The notes under the pieces are model-generated. The model did not search any database, was not told the origin of the DNA, and saw only the letters and a list, made by a program, of their open reading frames with translations. Of a stretch of 64,000 nucleotides of DNA, positions 7,356 through 15,897 are shown piece after piece. A program made the position numbers and the translations under genes. Each line of letters begins with the position of its first letter. The stretch's first letter is position 1. Origin of the DNA: Lutimonas halocynthiae (lineage in GTDB: Bacteria; Bacteroidota; Bacteroidia; Flavobacteriales; Flavobacteriaceae); assembly GCF_030409835.1 (NCBI RefSeq), contig NZ_JAUFQO010000016.1:372001-436000 (forward strand). Reading direction: 5' to 3'.

Positions 7356-7853
7356 CTATTCTAAGAAGGCCTGTGCTTCTTTTCCTTCAAATTCCACACA
7401 GATGTGCTCTTGCATAGATGTAGACAGTGAAATGCCCTTAAAATCGGCTTTGATGGGATACTTTTTGTGATTTCTATTTACCAGAACCACAGTTTTAAAA
7501 CGTTTTAAAGGTACTTCCAAAAACAATTTGGCGGCATAGATCAATGTTGTTCCTGAATTCAACACATCATCTACCAGGATTAAAGACTTATTTTTATACT
7601 CCGAAGCAGGTATGCTCGTCGTAATTGTTTCAAGTGGTTTCTTTTTATCGATTATCACTTCACATAATACCACATCAATAGGTGATATCTTTTCGAGCGC
7701 CTCCTTAATTCTTTTGGCAAAAATAAAGCCATTCTCTTTGATACCAGCTAAAATGACCTGTTTCTCACTGATATTTGATTCATAGATCTGGTACGCGATT
7801 CTTTTGGTCTTGTGTTGGATCTGCTCATTACTAAGGATAATCGTTTTTTGCAT
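7356..7853 (-). CDS. PyrR-like phosphoribosyltransferase family protein
   Basis: 165 residues with a type I phosphoribosyltransferase fold. The PRPP loop LILVDDVLNSGTTLIYAA (about residues 90-107) is the diagnostic motif, and the PyrR-like GIKENGFIFAKRI is in the N-terminal half. Family members either salvage uracil or bind RNA to attenuate pyrimidine genes. No pyr genes are near, so a salvage or unknown role is as likely. It is the last gene of a four-gene minus-strand operon, 6 bases after the methyltransferase stop codon. Confidence 0.8.
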   Translation of the reverse strand: MQKTIILSNEQIQHKTKRIAYQIYESNISEKQVILAGIKENGFIFAKRIKEALEKISPIDVVLCEVIIDKKKPLETITTSIPASEYKNKSLILVDDVLNSGTTLIYAAKLFLEVPLKRFKTVVLVNRNHKKYPIKADFKGISLSTSMQEHICVEFEGKEAQAFLE

Positions 7854-7859
7854 CTGGAA

Positions 7860-8468
7860 TTAATTTACTTTCTCAAAATTAATAAAAAGTTCTTTCCCTT
7901 GCCTAGGTTTTATAGAATTATAACAAGGAGCCAGGGTCTTAAGATGAAATCGTTTTTTAAAGTCAATGGTATAGGCATCCTCACTCCCTCCAAAGGGAGG
8001 CCCGATATCATCAAGTCTAAAATCAAAAAGCAACCCTACAAGCTTTCCGTTAAGCTTAAGTAAGTCTTTCATTTTGTCAATATAATTGACTCTTAAAGAA
8101 GGGTCTAAGGCGCAGAAAAAAGTTTGTTCAAAAATTAAACCGTAGCTACCTTCATGGGTAAAAAAGTCTTCTTGTAAAATTTTGTCTTTAGGAAAATCAG
8201 GAACACTTTTCTTGAAATTATCAAGTGGCTCTTTGGCTATATCCACAATGCTGACATTCGTAAAACCTTGTTCAAATAAATAAGCGGCTTCATAGGCATT
8301 TCCGGCTCCAGGAATAAGAATGGATACATGTTTATCTTCTAATTGATCTATGTACTCCTTAATCGGTGTAGAAATAGCACCAATATCCCAGCCAGTTTGA
8401 TTTGACTGGTATTTTTCACTCCAAAAAGATTGGTCAAGTTTATCCTTCTTCATCATTATAGGTGTCAA
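7860..8468 (-). CDS. TPMT-like SAM-dependent methyltransferase
   Basis: 202 residues of the thiopurine S-methyltransferase family. Visible motifs are FWSEKYQSNQTGWDIG near the start, the SAM-binding ILIPGAGNAYEAAYLFEQGF (about 50-69), EQTFFCALDPSLR and GPPFGGSEDAY. Bacterial members methylate thiols, selenium or tellurium compounds, or halides; the real substrate is unknown. Codons 5 and 6 are also ATG (MMKKDK) and give a start closer to family homologs. With any of these starts the gene overlaps the end of the S4-domain gene upstream, which points to translational coupling. Confidence 0.85.
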   Translation of the reverse strand: MTPIMMKKDKLDQSFWSEKYQSNQTGWDIGAISTPIKEYIDQLEDKHVSILIPGAGNAYEAAYLFEQGFTNVSIVDIAKEPLDNFKKSVPDFPKDKILQEDFFTHEGSYGLIFEQTFFCALDPSLRVNYIDKMKDLLKLNGKLVGLLFDFRLDDIGPPFGGSEDAYTIDFKKRFHLKTLAPCYNSIKPRQGKELFINFEKVN

Positions 8469-8811
8469 TATCTCTTCGGTCTTTTTTGGTAGGTCTTCCG
8501 GCGCCTTTCTTTCTGTAGTAATCTTTAGAGAACTTTAAAATATCCTGATTTTCAAAGGCTTCTTTTGGCGTAACGTCCTTTCTGTAAAGGTCAACCAGCT
8601 TGGCGCCAACTCTGTTTGCGGGTACGTCAATAACTACCATCTCATAGTTGATTTGATTCTTACGTATGGTAATTTTCTCCCCTGAAAACACATCTTTTGA
8701 TGGTTTTACATTGGTTCCATCTATTTTTATGTGCCCCTTTTTACAAGCCTCTGTGGCTATACTTCTCGTTTTATAATAACGAGTACACCATAAATACTTG
8801 TCTATTCGCAT
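8440..8811 (-). CDS. hslR: S4-domain RNA-binding protein, Hsp15-like
   Basis: 123 residues starting MRIDKYLWCTRYYKTRSIAT, the hallmark start of Hsp15/HslR. This heat-shock-linked protein binds free 50S subunits carrying nascent chains and helps recycle them. The S4 fold covers residues 1-60 (ACKKGHIKIDGTNVKPSKDV). A lysine- and arginine-rich tail follows (YYRKKGAGRPTKKDRRDID). It is second in the operon, 16 bases after the S41 peptidase and overlapping the methyltransferase start. Confidence 0.9.
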   Translation of the reverse strand: MRIDKYLWCTRYYKTRSIATEACKKGHIKIDGTNVKPSKDVFSGEKITIRKNQINYEMVVIDVPANRVGAKLVDLYRKDVTPKEAFENQDILKFSKDYYRKKGAGRPTKKDRRDIDTYNDEEG

Positions 8812-8827
8812 CGTTAAAAAATATAAA

Positions 8828-10351
8828 CTAATCTTTCAATTGTTTTTTAATAAGATGGTTAAAATACATTTCATTGCTAAATCTATCTTCTGGAAGGGTC
8901 ATTTTAATTTCCTTAGCCTGAAGCTGAAATTTCGATAAATTCTGTTTTGAAACAATTCCTGCAATATCATCTAGGGCAACTTTTAACATGGCTTCATTTC
9001 TGTCACCAAATGGTAAAACGTTATTCCAGTTAAATGTGTCATCAATTTCAATGTCAGGTTCAAATCCCTGAATATAGTCGCTTCCACCATCCTTATTAAA
9101 CACTTGAATACAAATGGGCTGCATGGCGTACTTATGATTTGGATTCGCATTGTCTTCACCTAAAAAATCCATTTCTCGTGGTGTGTCATATAATGTGATT
9201 GAACCTACATTTTTCCCTTCTGTTTTTGTCCCTATTAATTTAACACTAGACATATAAGGTCTCAACCCATTGATCAATAACTCACTTGCAGAAGCTGTAG
9301 AGCCAGTAGTTAATACATACAAGCGATCTAACGTATTTAATCTGTTAATTGGCTCTTCTCCAATAACCTCTAAGTCTGTATTTTGAATTTGAAGTGTGTT
9401 CTCAAACCTATCGGCAGAATTATATTGGGAGTGCTTTGCGTTAAATTTAGTTTCGTAAAAAATACCATTTGCAGCCTGAGCATAAATCATACTGGCCAGA
9501 TAGGTTGTTGCCAAACCTGAACCACCTCCATTAAATCTCAAATCAATTACAAGTTCATTGATTCCTTCACTTTTGAAAGATGCAAAAACAGCGTTTAATT
9601 CATCATTATACGAATCTGCAAAAGAGTTATATAAAAGATATCCAACTTTCTTTCCACCAATATCAGTAAATACTTTCTGAAAATGAACAGGATTGGCAGC
9701 AACCACCGCTTTTGTCATGGTCTTGTCAGCCAACTGAGTTAAGACTCCGTCATTTTCTGAAACAAAAGAAAGTGTAACAGTTTCATTCGAAAGGCCACCA
9801 AATGCGGCATCTATATTTCCTTGGTTTAGCACAGTTCCATTAATTCCATTTACAATATCTCCTCTTTTCATTCCAGCCAATTCAGCAGGAGAATTTTGTT
9901 CAACCAATAAAATTGCGATTACAATATCTCCAGCTTCGTTTATTTGAATGGTGCGTTGTGTAAAGCCAAATCTAGTTCTGATTCCTTGAAAAGCATTGTT
10001 TTGAGCCACATAGTCATCTATAAACCATGAATACCTGTCTATAGCATTTTCATCGCCAACTCTGATTGCATGATTATAACACAAATCATAGAAAAGGGTT
10101 CCATAGTCCGTATAACCGTTTAAAAAGGTATAATACTCCTCTAGATCATCATCTTTACTATCTGCAAGCTTGTCCGAATCCAATTGCCAATTATACCAGG
10201 AATTCATTCCTTGCCATATAAAACTATTGATTGGATCATCTAGCGTAACCTTATCTGTTGTAGGAGGTGTTACAATAATTTCGTTCGAATCACTACAACT
10301 TGTAAGCCCCAGGAAGAGCAGGGCGAAGGCCCACATTGGTAAATATTTCAT
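8828..10351 (-). CDS. S41 family peptidase lipoprotein (C-terminal processing peptidase type)
   Basis: 507 residues. The signal peptide ends LLFLGLTSC with lipidation at Cys19, so the enzyme is membrane-anchored outside the cytoplasm. A helical N-terminal part is followed by a PDZ domain (about 130-220, with SPAELAGMKRGDIVNGING). The tail-specific protease domain has the nucleophile region TTGSTASASELLINGL and the lysine region GTKTEGKNVGS of the Ser/Lys dyad. It is related to Tricorn/CtpA-like proteases that cut C-termini of periplasmic proteins. As the first gene of the operon its link to S4, methyltransferase and phosphoribosyltransferase genes is probably only transcriptional. Confidence 0.9.
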   Translation of the reverse strand: MKYLPMWAFALLFLGLTSCSDSNEIIVTPPTTDKVTLDDPINSFIWQGMNSWYNWQLDSDKLADSKDDDLEEYYTFLNGYTDYGTLFYDLCYNHAIRVGDENAIDRYSWFIDDYVAQNNAFQGIRTRFGFTQRTIQINEAGDIVIAILLVEQNSPAELAGMKRGDIVNGINGTVLNQGNIDAAFGGLSNETVTLSFVSENDGVLTQLADKTMTKAVVAANPVHFQKVFTDIGGKKVGYLLYNSFADSYNDELNAVFASFKSEGINELVIDLRFNGGGSGLATTYLASMIYAQAANGIFYETKFNAKHSQYNSADRFENTLQIQNTDLEVIGEEPINRLNTLDRLYVLTTGSTASASELLINGLRPYMSSVKLIGTKTEGKNVGSITLYDTPREMDFLGEDNANPNHKYAMQPICIQVFNKDGGSDYIQGFEPDIEIDDTFNWNNVLPFGDRNEAMLKVALDDIAGIVSKQNLSKFQLQAKEIKMTLPEDRFSNEMYFNHLIKKQLKD

Positions 10352-10490
10352 AGTTTTTAACTTTTTTCTTTTCTATAGGACGTAAAAATAATGCTTTTTT
10401 TACTTTTTTTTTGAAATCCTTGTAACAAATAAGAAGATGTGTCGTGTTAAAGGTGTAGCAAGATTTGATAAATTGCTCTATTAATTAGAA

Positions 10491-11003
10491 TTGATGAACC
10501 AAAAGGAATTTCTAGAAACGGTTTTACCCTTTAAAGACAAAGTTTTTCGTTTAGCGAAAAGGTTGTTAGTATCTTCAGATGAAGCTGAAGACGCAACACA
10601 AGAGTTATACTTCAAGCTTTGGAGAAACAAAGAAAAGATTGAAAACTATGATAATGTAGAAGCTTATGCCATGATGATGACAAAAAATTATTGTCTTGAT
10701 CAGTTAAAATCAAAACGAGCTTCAAATTTAACACTGGTTCACAGTAATTATAAAGATGAATCTGAAACACTTGAAACAAATGTAGAATTCAGAGATAGCG
10801 CGAGTATCATTAAAAAAATGATGAATGACTTGCCAGAAAAACAAAGAATGATCATACAGTTAAGAGATATAGAAAATTACGAATACGCAGAAATAGGAAA
10901 GATCATGAACATGGAGCCCACAGCAATTAGGGTAGCCCTGTCAAGAGCGAGAAAAACATTAAGAGAGAATTTTATTAAAAAACAGAATTATGGAATTGGC
11001 TAA
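10491..11003 (+). CDS. ECF-type RNA polymerase sigma factor
   Basis: 170 residues with sigma region 2 (VFRLAKRLLVSSDEAEDATQELYFKLW, about 18-45) and region 4 (LPEKQRMIIQLRDIENYEYAEIGKIMNMEPTAIRVALSRAR, about 113-153), the latter a helix-turn-helix. There is no region 1 or 3, so it is an extracytoplasmic-function sigma. Its gene overlaps the next by 14 bases, and that product has a single transmembrane helix as expected for the cognate anti-sigma factor. The two downstream DUF4252 genes are the likely co-regulated or target genes. The start MMNQ leaves two adjacent ATG codons; either may be used. Confidence 0.9.
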   Translation: MMNQKEFLETVLPFKDKVFRLAKRLLVSSDEAEDATQELYFKLWRNKEKIENYDNVEAYAMMMTKNYCLDQLKSKRASNLTLVHSNYKDESETLETNVEFRDSASIIKKMMNDLPEKQRMIIQLRDIENYEYAEIGKIMNMEPTAIRVALSRARKTLRENFIKKQNYGIG

Positions 11004-11457
11004 AATCGAAAATTTATTAGAAAAATACTTTGAAGCAAAAACCACCATACAGGAAGAGGCTGTTTTAAAAGAATACTTTGCACAAGAAGAAGTTGCGGCT
11101 CATTTAGTTGAGCATAAAGAAATGTTTAATTTCTTTAGCGACAGTTCACTAGAAACTTCTAATAGAACAATAGAATTAACTAGAAAAAATGAAAGAATAA
11201 TACCTCTTAAATGGTTGTCAATAGCAGCCATGTTGGTTTTCTTTATCGGAATTTATTCGATTTACCAACAAAATGAAACAGAAAAAGAAGAAGCCAGATT
11301 GGCTTATATGGAAACCCAGAAAGCCCTTGAATTGATTTCAAGCAGTTTAAATAAAGGGACAGGAGCAATTGCTCATCTGGATAATTTTAACAAAGGTACG
11401 GATGCAATGGCCCAGCTTCAAACCTTTGGGGATGCACAAAAGAAAATATTCAATTAA
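10990..11457 (+). CDS. Putative membrane anti-sigma factor
   Basis: 155 residues with a soluble N-terminal helix-rich part (1-70), one transmembrane helix at about 75-92 (WLSIAAMLVFFIGIYSIY) and an outer helical tail. There is no zinc-binding His-Cys-Cys motif, so the anti-sigma role is inferred from position and topology: it overlaps the ECF sigma gene by 14 bases and has the cytoplasmic-TM-outside layout of anti-sigma factors. The tail contains a short near-repeat (NKGTGAIAHLDNF / NKGTDAMAQLQTF). Confidence 0.7.
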   Translation: MELAKIENLLEKYFEAKTTIQEEAVLKEYFAQEEVAAHLVEHKEMFNFFSDSSLETSNRTIELTRKNERIIPLKWLSIAAMLVFFIGIYSIYQQNETEKEEARLAYMETQKALELISSSLNKGTGAIAHLDNFNKGTDAMAQLQTFGDAQKKIFN

Positions 11458-11487
11458 TAATCTAATAAACAATAAAACAATAAGATC

Positions 11488-12009
11488 ATGAAAATCAATA
11501 AAATCATTTTAGTAGCAGTATTGGTGATGTCTGGATGGATTGCCAACGCTCAAGCACAATTCGATAAGTTTGAAGACATCGACGGCGTAACTTCTGTAGT
11601 CGTTACACAGAAAGCCTTTTCATTAATGAGTAAGATAGGATCTGAATCAGACGAAGAGTATATGGACCTGATCAAAAACATTGAGTCTTTAAGAGTTTTT
11701 GCCACTGAAAGTGCAGAGGTAGCAATTCAAATGGAAAAAGCAGCAACAAGTTATTTGAAGTCAGCCAATCTTGAAAAGTTGATGACAGTGAAAGAAGATG
11801 GTAGCAACATAACCATTTACGTAAAAGAAGGTAAGTCAGAAGATTTTGTGAAAGAACTGTTTATGTTTGTCAAAGACAGCGATAAAACTTCAAAAGAATC
11901 TGTGATCATTTCATTAACAGGTGACATAGACCTAAATCAGATTGCCAAATTGACCGACAAAATGGACCTACCTGGTGGTGAACACCTTGAAAAAGCAAGT
12001 AAACAATAA
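11488..12009 (+). CDS. DUF4252 domain-containing exported protein
   Basis: 173 residues. A Sec signal peptide (MKINKIILVAVLVMSGWIANAQA) directs export, and the body from about residue 25 is a DUF4252 domain, a Bacteroidota-specific family of unknown role. Typical segments are VTSVVVTQKAFSLMSKIG and LRVFATESAEVAIQMEKAA. It is third in the sigma/anti-sigma operon and is followed 10 bases later by a lipoprotein paralog. The pairing of two DUF4252 genes with an ECF sigma pair suggests an envelope-related response. Confidence 0.85.
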   Translation: MKINKIILVAVLVMSGWIANAQAQFDKFEDIDGVTSVVVTQKAFSLMSKIGSESDEEYMDLIKNIESLRVFATESAEVAIQMEKAATSYLKSANLEKLMTVKEDGSNITIYVKEGKSEDFVKELFMFVKDSDKTSKESVIISLTGDIDLNQIAKLTDKMDLPGGEHLEKASKQ

Positions 12010-12019
12010 GCGATATATT

Positions 12020-12577
12020 ATGAAAAACACAATCAAAAAACTCTCCTTTATAATTATAGCTACAGTTTTACTTGTAGCCTGTAATAAGCAAGCCACAGTG
12101 CAGGAATACTATGTACAGAAACAAGAAAGCGATAATTTTATAGCCATAGATCTTCCGGCCAGTCTTTTAAAAGTGGAAGAAGGCGCTTCTGAGGAAACAA
12201 AGAAGACCATGGCAACGATTAAGAAACTAAACATTCTCGCCTTTAAAGTAAATGAGACGAATGCAGCAGAATATAAAACTGAATTAGCTGAAGTTAAAAG
12301 TATCCTTAAAGGGGATAATTATACTGAGCTCATGCGCATGAAGCACGAAGGAATCAATATTGTAATTAACTATCAAGGAACTGATGATGCCATTGATGAA
12401 TTTTTGCTCCTGGCCTCGGATAATGAAAAAGGATTTGCCCTTGCCCGCATATTGGGTGACAAAATGCAGCCGGAAAAAATAATGAAGATGGCTGAAGATT
12501 TTAAAAATATAGATAAAGAAGGAGCAGGTGATGCTCTGTCACAATTATCAGACCTCTTTGGAGATGTGAGTATGTAA
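12020..12577 (+). CDS. DUF4252 domain-containing lipoprotein
   Basis: Starting at ATG 12020 gives 185 residues with a lipoprotein signal (MKNTIKKLSFIIIATVLLVAC, Cys21). An ATG 15 codons earlier is in frame but would overlap the previous gene and bury the signal, so I reject it. The mature part again has DUF4252 features (NFIAIDLPASLLKVEEGAS, KKLNILAFKVNETNAAEY, NIVINYQGTDDAIDEFLLLA). It is a paralog of the preceding exported protein, here lipid-anchored. A strong terminator follows. Confidence 0.8.
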   Translation: MKNTIKKLSFIIIATVLLVACNKQATVQEYYVQKQESDNFIAIDLPASLLKVEEGASEETKKTMATIKKLNILAFKVNETNAAEYKTELAEVKSILKGDNYTELMRMKHEGINIVINYQGTDDAIDEFLLLASDNEKGFALARILGDKMQPEKIMKMAEDFKNIDKEGAGDALSQLSDLFGDVSM

Positions 12578-12600
12578 TTCTTTATTCTTTTAAATACCTT

Positions 12601-12634
12601 AAGCCGCTTTAGCAATACTAAAGCGGCTTTTTTT
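12601..12634 (+). terminator. Terminator of the sigma/DUF4252 operon
   Basis: AGCCGCTTTAG-CAATA-CTAAAGCGGCT is an 11-bp perfect stem followed by T7. It closes the four-gene operon and separates it from the M1 aminopeptidase gene. Confidence 0.9.
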
Positions 12635-12671
12635 AACCATATTTTAACGTGTCCTTTACTTTATATTCTTA

Positions 12672-12679
12672 TATATTTG
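12672..12679 (+). promoter_or_regulatory. -7 promoter element of the M1 aminopeptidase gene
   Basis: TATATTTG matches TAnnTTTG exactly, 29 bases before the ATG at 12709. An upstream ATG at 12649 would lie before this promoter, which decides the start in favour of 12709. Confidence 0.6.
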
Positions 12680-12708
12680 CCGCTCAAACCGTTAATTTTA
12701 AAGAATAT

Positions 12709-15162
12709 ATGAGAATTCAATTATTATTGCTATGTTTTTTCCTTAGTATTGGCTTGTCTTTTGCGCAGGAAACAGATGAGATAAATTCTGAATACAGAGC
12801 TGAAAGAGAAAAACTAAGTAATTTGGTTCACACCAAATTAAAAGTGAGTTTTGACTACGCTAAGAGTCAAATGCCAGGAGAGGCCTGGATCACTTTAACA
12901 CCACACTTTTACAATGTTAGTGACCTTGAGTTAGATGCTAAAGGGATGTTGATCCATGAAATCACCTCTAATGGAAAGGAGTTGAAATATGAATATGATG
13001 GAAGCATCTTAAATATTAAGTTAGGAAACACCTACGCTAAAGGTGAAGAATACACTGTATATATAAAGTATACCGCCAGACCTGAAGAAGTAGAGCAAGA
13101 AGGAAGCATTGCGATTACCAGCGCTAAAGGCTTGTATTTTATTGATCCGTTGGAAACGAATCCTAATAAACCTACTCAAATCTGGACACAAGGTGAAACC
13201 GAATCAAGTAGTTGTTGGTTTCCAACTATCGATGCTCCTAACCAAAAAACATCACAGGAGATCTATATGACTGTGCCAGATCAATATGTTACTTTGTCAA
13301 ACGGACTTCTAAAAGAACAAACCAAGAATAGTGATGGTACACGCACAGATTATTGGAAATTTGACAAGAAGCACGCTCCATACTTATTCTTTATGGGAGT
13401 TGGTGATTTCAGCATCGTAGAAGACAAGTGGAAAGATATTGCTGTAGATTACTATGTTGAAAAGGAATATGAACCCTATGCAATGGGAATTTTTGGGCTA
13501 ACACCTGAAATGATAGATTTCTTTTCTGATTATACAGGGGTTGAATATCCATGGTCAAAATACGCACAGATTATTGGACGGGATTATGTAAGTGGTGCTA
13601 TGGAAAACACAACTGCTGTTATTCATGGTGAAATGGCTTACCAGACTGCTAGTCAGCTGGTAGATGAAAACAGCTGGGAAAGTACGATTGCACATGAATT
13701 ATTTCACCATTGGTTTGGTGATTATGTAACAGCTGAGAGCTGGAGTAATCTAACCGTAAATGAATCTTTCGCTAATTATAGTCAATATCTTTGGTATGAA
13801 TATAAATATGGTCGTGATCATGCTGATTCACACAGACTTGATGAAATAGAGGGCTATATGACGCCTGATAATGAGTTAAAAGACTTAGTCCGTCATCATT
13901 ATAACAGCAGAGAAGATATGTTTGATGCGGTGTCTTATAACAAGGGTGGCGCAATACTGCACATGCTTCGCAGCTATTTAGGTGATGATGCTTTTAAAGC
14001 AGGGATCAAGCAATATTTAAATGACAATGAATACGGAACAGGAGAGGCCCATCAGTTGCGTCTGGCCTTTGAAAAGGTTAGTGGTAGAGATCTTAATTGG
14101 TTCTTTAACCAATGGTATTTTAGCAATGGACATCCAAAGCTAGAGGTAAAATATGTATATAGCGAAGAAGCTAAGATTGTAACGGTTCAGGTTGAGCAAA
14201 CTCAATTGAATCTATTTAAGTTTCCTTTAGCAATAGAAGTGTTTGAAGGAGATAGCCCTAAGCGATACGAAGTGTGGGTAGATGAAAAGAGTAAATCCTT
14301 CTCATTTAAATACACAGAAAAGCCAGATTTAGTCAATGTTGATGCTGACAGAACGCTTCTTGCTGAAATTACTGACGAAAAATCTGTAGAGAACTTAGTT
14401 CATCTATACAAAGTTGGTAAAAAATATGAAGATAGAAGAGAAGCAATTGAAGGCTTGGCAAGTGAGCAAAGCAATGAAGAGGCTTTTAAAACGATACAAG
14501 CTGCCCTAAGTGATTCATATTATGGATTAAGGATCATGGCAATTGAAAAAATTGATTTGTCGAATGACAATGCTAAAAAAGCCATCAAAACAATTGAAGG
14601 TATGGCTACCAATGATAAAAAGACCTTGGTTCAGGCCAAAGCGCTGAAAAAACTTTCAGAACTTGACGATGAAAAATACCTTGACCTATACACGAAGTCT
14701 TTATCCAGTCCTTCTAGCGCCGTTAAGGTGAGTGCCTTAAAATCGTTGTATTGGGTAGATAAAGACGCTGCTTTAACATTTGCCAATTCTATTACTGATG
14801 ATTTGGAAAAGGAAAGCTTAAAAGAGGCGTTAATACCCGTATTTATAATGGATAAAACAGAAGCTCAGGTGGCTTATGTTGCTGGTAATTTGATTTCTGG
14901 AATGTTCTTCTCTGAGGATAATGAGATTCAAAACATTTATAAAGATGGTTTTCAATGGGTAGCTGGTAGTTCAGATGAAGAAGCCACGCAAAATTTAGTA
15001 GACTCCTTTGTTTCACTAGGTACACAGTATGCACAATATGGAGCTGATAAAATAGCTGTTCAGGTGATGCAGCAGGTTCTTGGTGTAAAGCAAGCTTCAG
15101 ATTTCGAAAATAAAGAAACGTTGATTAAAATTGTAAAAGACGGAATCGCAAGTCTTGAGTAA
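12709..15162 (+). CDS. Secreted M1 family aminopeptidase with HEAT-like C-terminus
   Basis: 817 residues from the ATG at 12709. The signal peptide is MRIQLLLLCFFLSIGLSFAQ. The zinc-metallopeptidase core shows the exopeptidase motif GAMEN (296-300) and HELFH plus Glu 18 residues later (H329, E330, H333, E352), the full M1 zinc site. The C-terminal part (about 570-800) is a run of short helical repeats (LASEQSNEEAFKTIQAAL, YGLRIMAIEKI, SSAVKVSALKSLYWVD) of HEAT/PBS-lyase type. The enzyme should remove N-terminal residues from peptides in the periplasm or outside the cell. It is a single gene between two terminators. Confidence 0.95.
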   Translation: MRIQLLLLCFFLSIGLSFAQETDEINSEYRAEREKLSNLVHTKLKVSFDYAKSQMPGEAWITLTPHFYNVSDLELDAKGMLIHEITSNGKELKYEYDGSILNIKLGNTYAKGEEYTVYIKYTARPEEVEQEGSIAITSAKGLYFIDPLETNPNKPTQIWTQGETESSSCWFPTIDAPNQKTSQEIYMTVPDQYVTLSNGLLKEQTKNSDGTRTDYWKFDKKHAPYLFFMGVGDFSIVEDKWKDIAVDYYVEKEYEPYAMGIFGLTPEMIDFFSDYTGVEYPWSKYAQIIGRDYVSGAMENTTAVIHGEMAYQTASQLVDENSWESTIAHELFHHWFGDYVTAESWSNLTVNESFANYSQYLWYEYKYGRDHADSHRLDEIEGYMTPDNELKDLVRHHYNSREDMFDAVSYNKGGAILHMLRSYLGDDAFKAGIKQYLNDNEYGTGEAHQLRLAFEKVSGRDLNWFFNQWYFSNGHPKLEVKYVYSEEAKIVTVQVEQTQLNLFKFPLAIEVFEGDSPKRYEVWVDEKSKSFSFKYTEKPDLVNVDADRTLLAEITDEKSVENLVHLYKVGKKYEDRREAIEGLASEQSNEEAFKTIQAALSDSYYGLRIMAIEKIDLSNDNAKKAIKTIEGMATNDKKTLVQAKALKKLSELDDEKYLDLYTKSLSSPSSAVKVSALKSLYWVDKDAALTFANSITDDLEKESLKEALIPVFIMDKTEAQVAYVAGNLISGMFFSEDNEIQNIYKDGFQWVAGSSDEEATQNLVDSFVSLGTQYAQYGADKIAVQVMQQVLGVKQASDFENKETLIKIVKDGIASLE

Positions 15163-15186
15163 ATAAATATGCAACAAAGATTTTTA

Positions 15187-15224
15187 AGAACCCTCAGGAG
15201 TATTACTTCTGGGGGTTTTATTTT
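15187..15224 (+). terminator. Terminator between convergent aminopeptidase and XRE genes
   Basis: ACCCTCAGGAG and CTTCTGGGGGT pair over 11 positions (two G-T) around a five-base loop, followed by TTTATTTTA. It overlaps the last codons of the minus-strand XRE gene. Confidence 0.75.
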
Positions 15225-15610
15225 ATGTATTCTTTAAAAGTTCCGTCATTAAAGAAGATGACAATCCTTTCTATCTTTTTTGAACTAGGTGCTGTAATTA
15301 AGTTTTCAGCACTCATCGTAAGATCAACAATATTCTCTTCTTGCTTTGTTATCTTTTCTGAGGCAATAGGAGAGGGCTTATCATCTTTCGGAAAAGTTCC
15401 CTTGCCATTCAGGAGCCAATACAATTCGACATCTTCAAACTCTTTAACAACCTTCAAAACAAAATCCAGACTCGGCTTGTTTCTTCCAGATAGCAAGTGG
15501 GAAATACTAGACCTGGGAACCTGAATTTTATCTGCAAAAGCAGCAGCCGATAATTGGTGCAAATCCATAATAGTTCTTATCCGGCCTGAAAATTCTGAAT
15601 TGTTTATCAT
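15218..15610 (-). CDS. XRE-family transcriptional regulator
   Basis: 130 residues. Residues 8-62 form a helix-turn-helix of the XRE/Cro class (SAAAFADKIQVPRSSISHLLSGRNKPSLDFVLKVV). A variable linker leads to a short conserved C-terminal element, KIERIVIFFNDGTFKEY, which I recall from many Flavobacteriaceae XRE proteins and may be a sensor or dimer strand. The gene starts beside an exact palindrome TTTACAAATGTAAA (15627-15640), and similar palindromes precede the divergent M14 gene. It probably represses both itself and that gene. Confidence 0.9.
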   Translation of the reverse strand: MINNSEFSGRIRTIMDLHQLSAAAFADKIQVPRSSISHLLSGRNKPSLDFVLKVVKEFEDVELYWLLNGKGTFPKDDKPSPIASEKITKQEENIVDLTMSAENLITAPSSKKIERIVIFFNDGTFKEYIK

Positions 15611-15640
15611 TGTAAATCGTAATAATTTTACAAATGTAAA
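15603..15640 (-). promoter_or_regulatory. Promoter/operator of the XRE gene (two palindromes)
   Basis: A perfect dyad TTTACA-AA-TGTAAA lies at 15627-15640 and a degenerate copy TTTATCATTGTAAA at 15603-15616 covers the XRE start codon. On the minus strand the first dyad contains TACATTTG (15631-15638), an exact TAnnTTTG -7 box 20 bases before the ATG. A protein bound to the dyad would block the promoter: autorepression is inferred. Confidence 0.55.
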
Positions 15641-15825
15641 TATTATGATGATAGCTTCCTAAACATCGGATCAATAAGTTATTTAAATTCAATTATGTAT
15701 TTAAGTGATACGTTAGTATAATACACATTAAACAATGATATACAGTGTTTTAATATAAAATATAATTAACAATAAATATATGTTATACTAAGATAATTAC
15801 AATGTATTTAAAGGCATGTGTTACG

Positions 15826-15897
15826 TTTACATTTGTAATCAAATTAATGAAATATATTGTTTACAATTGTAAATAACTATTTGTTTACATTTGTGAA
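15826..15897 (+). promoter_or_regulatory. Operator array and promoter of the M14 peptidase gene (three palindromes)
   Basis: Three copies of the same dyad precede the gene: TTTACATTTGTAAT (15826-15839), TTTACAATTGTAAA (15860-15873, perfect) and TTTACATTTGTGAA (15884-15897). The last contains the -7 box TACATTTG (15886-15893), which ends four bases before the ATG. The remainder of 15641-15825 is A/T-rich with no other motif seen. Confidence 0.55.

Noticed and set aside
12649-12708. Upstream ATG for the M1 aminopeptidase
   Set aside because: It lies before the TATATTTG box at 12672 and would place 20 residues ahead of a perfect signal peptide.
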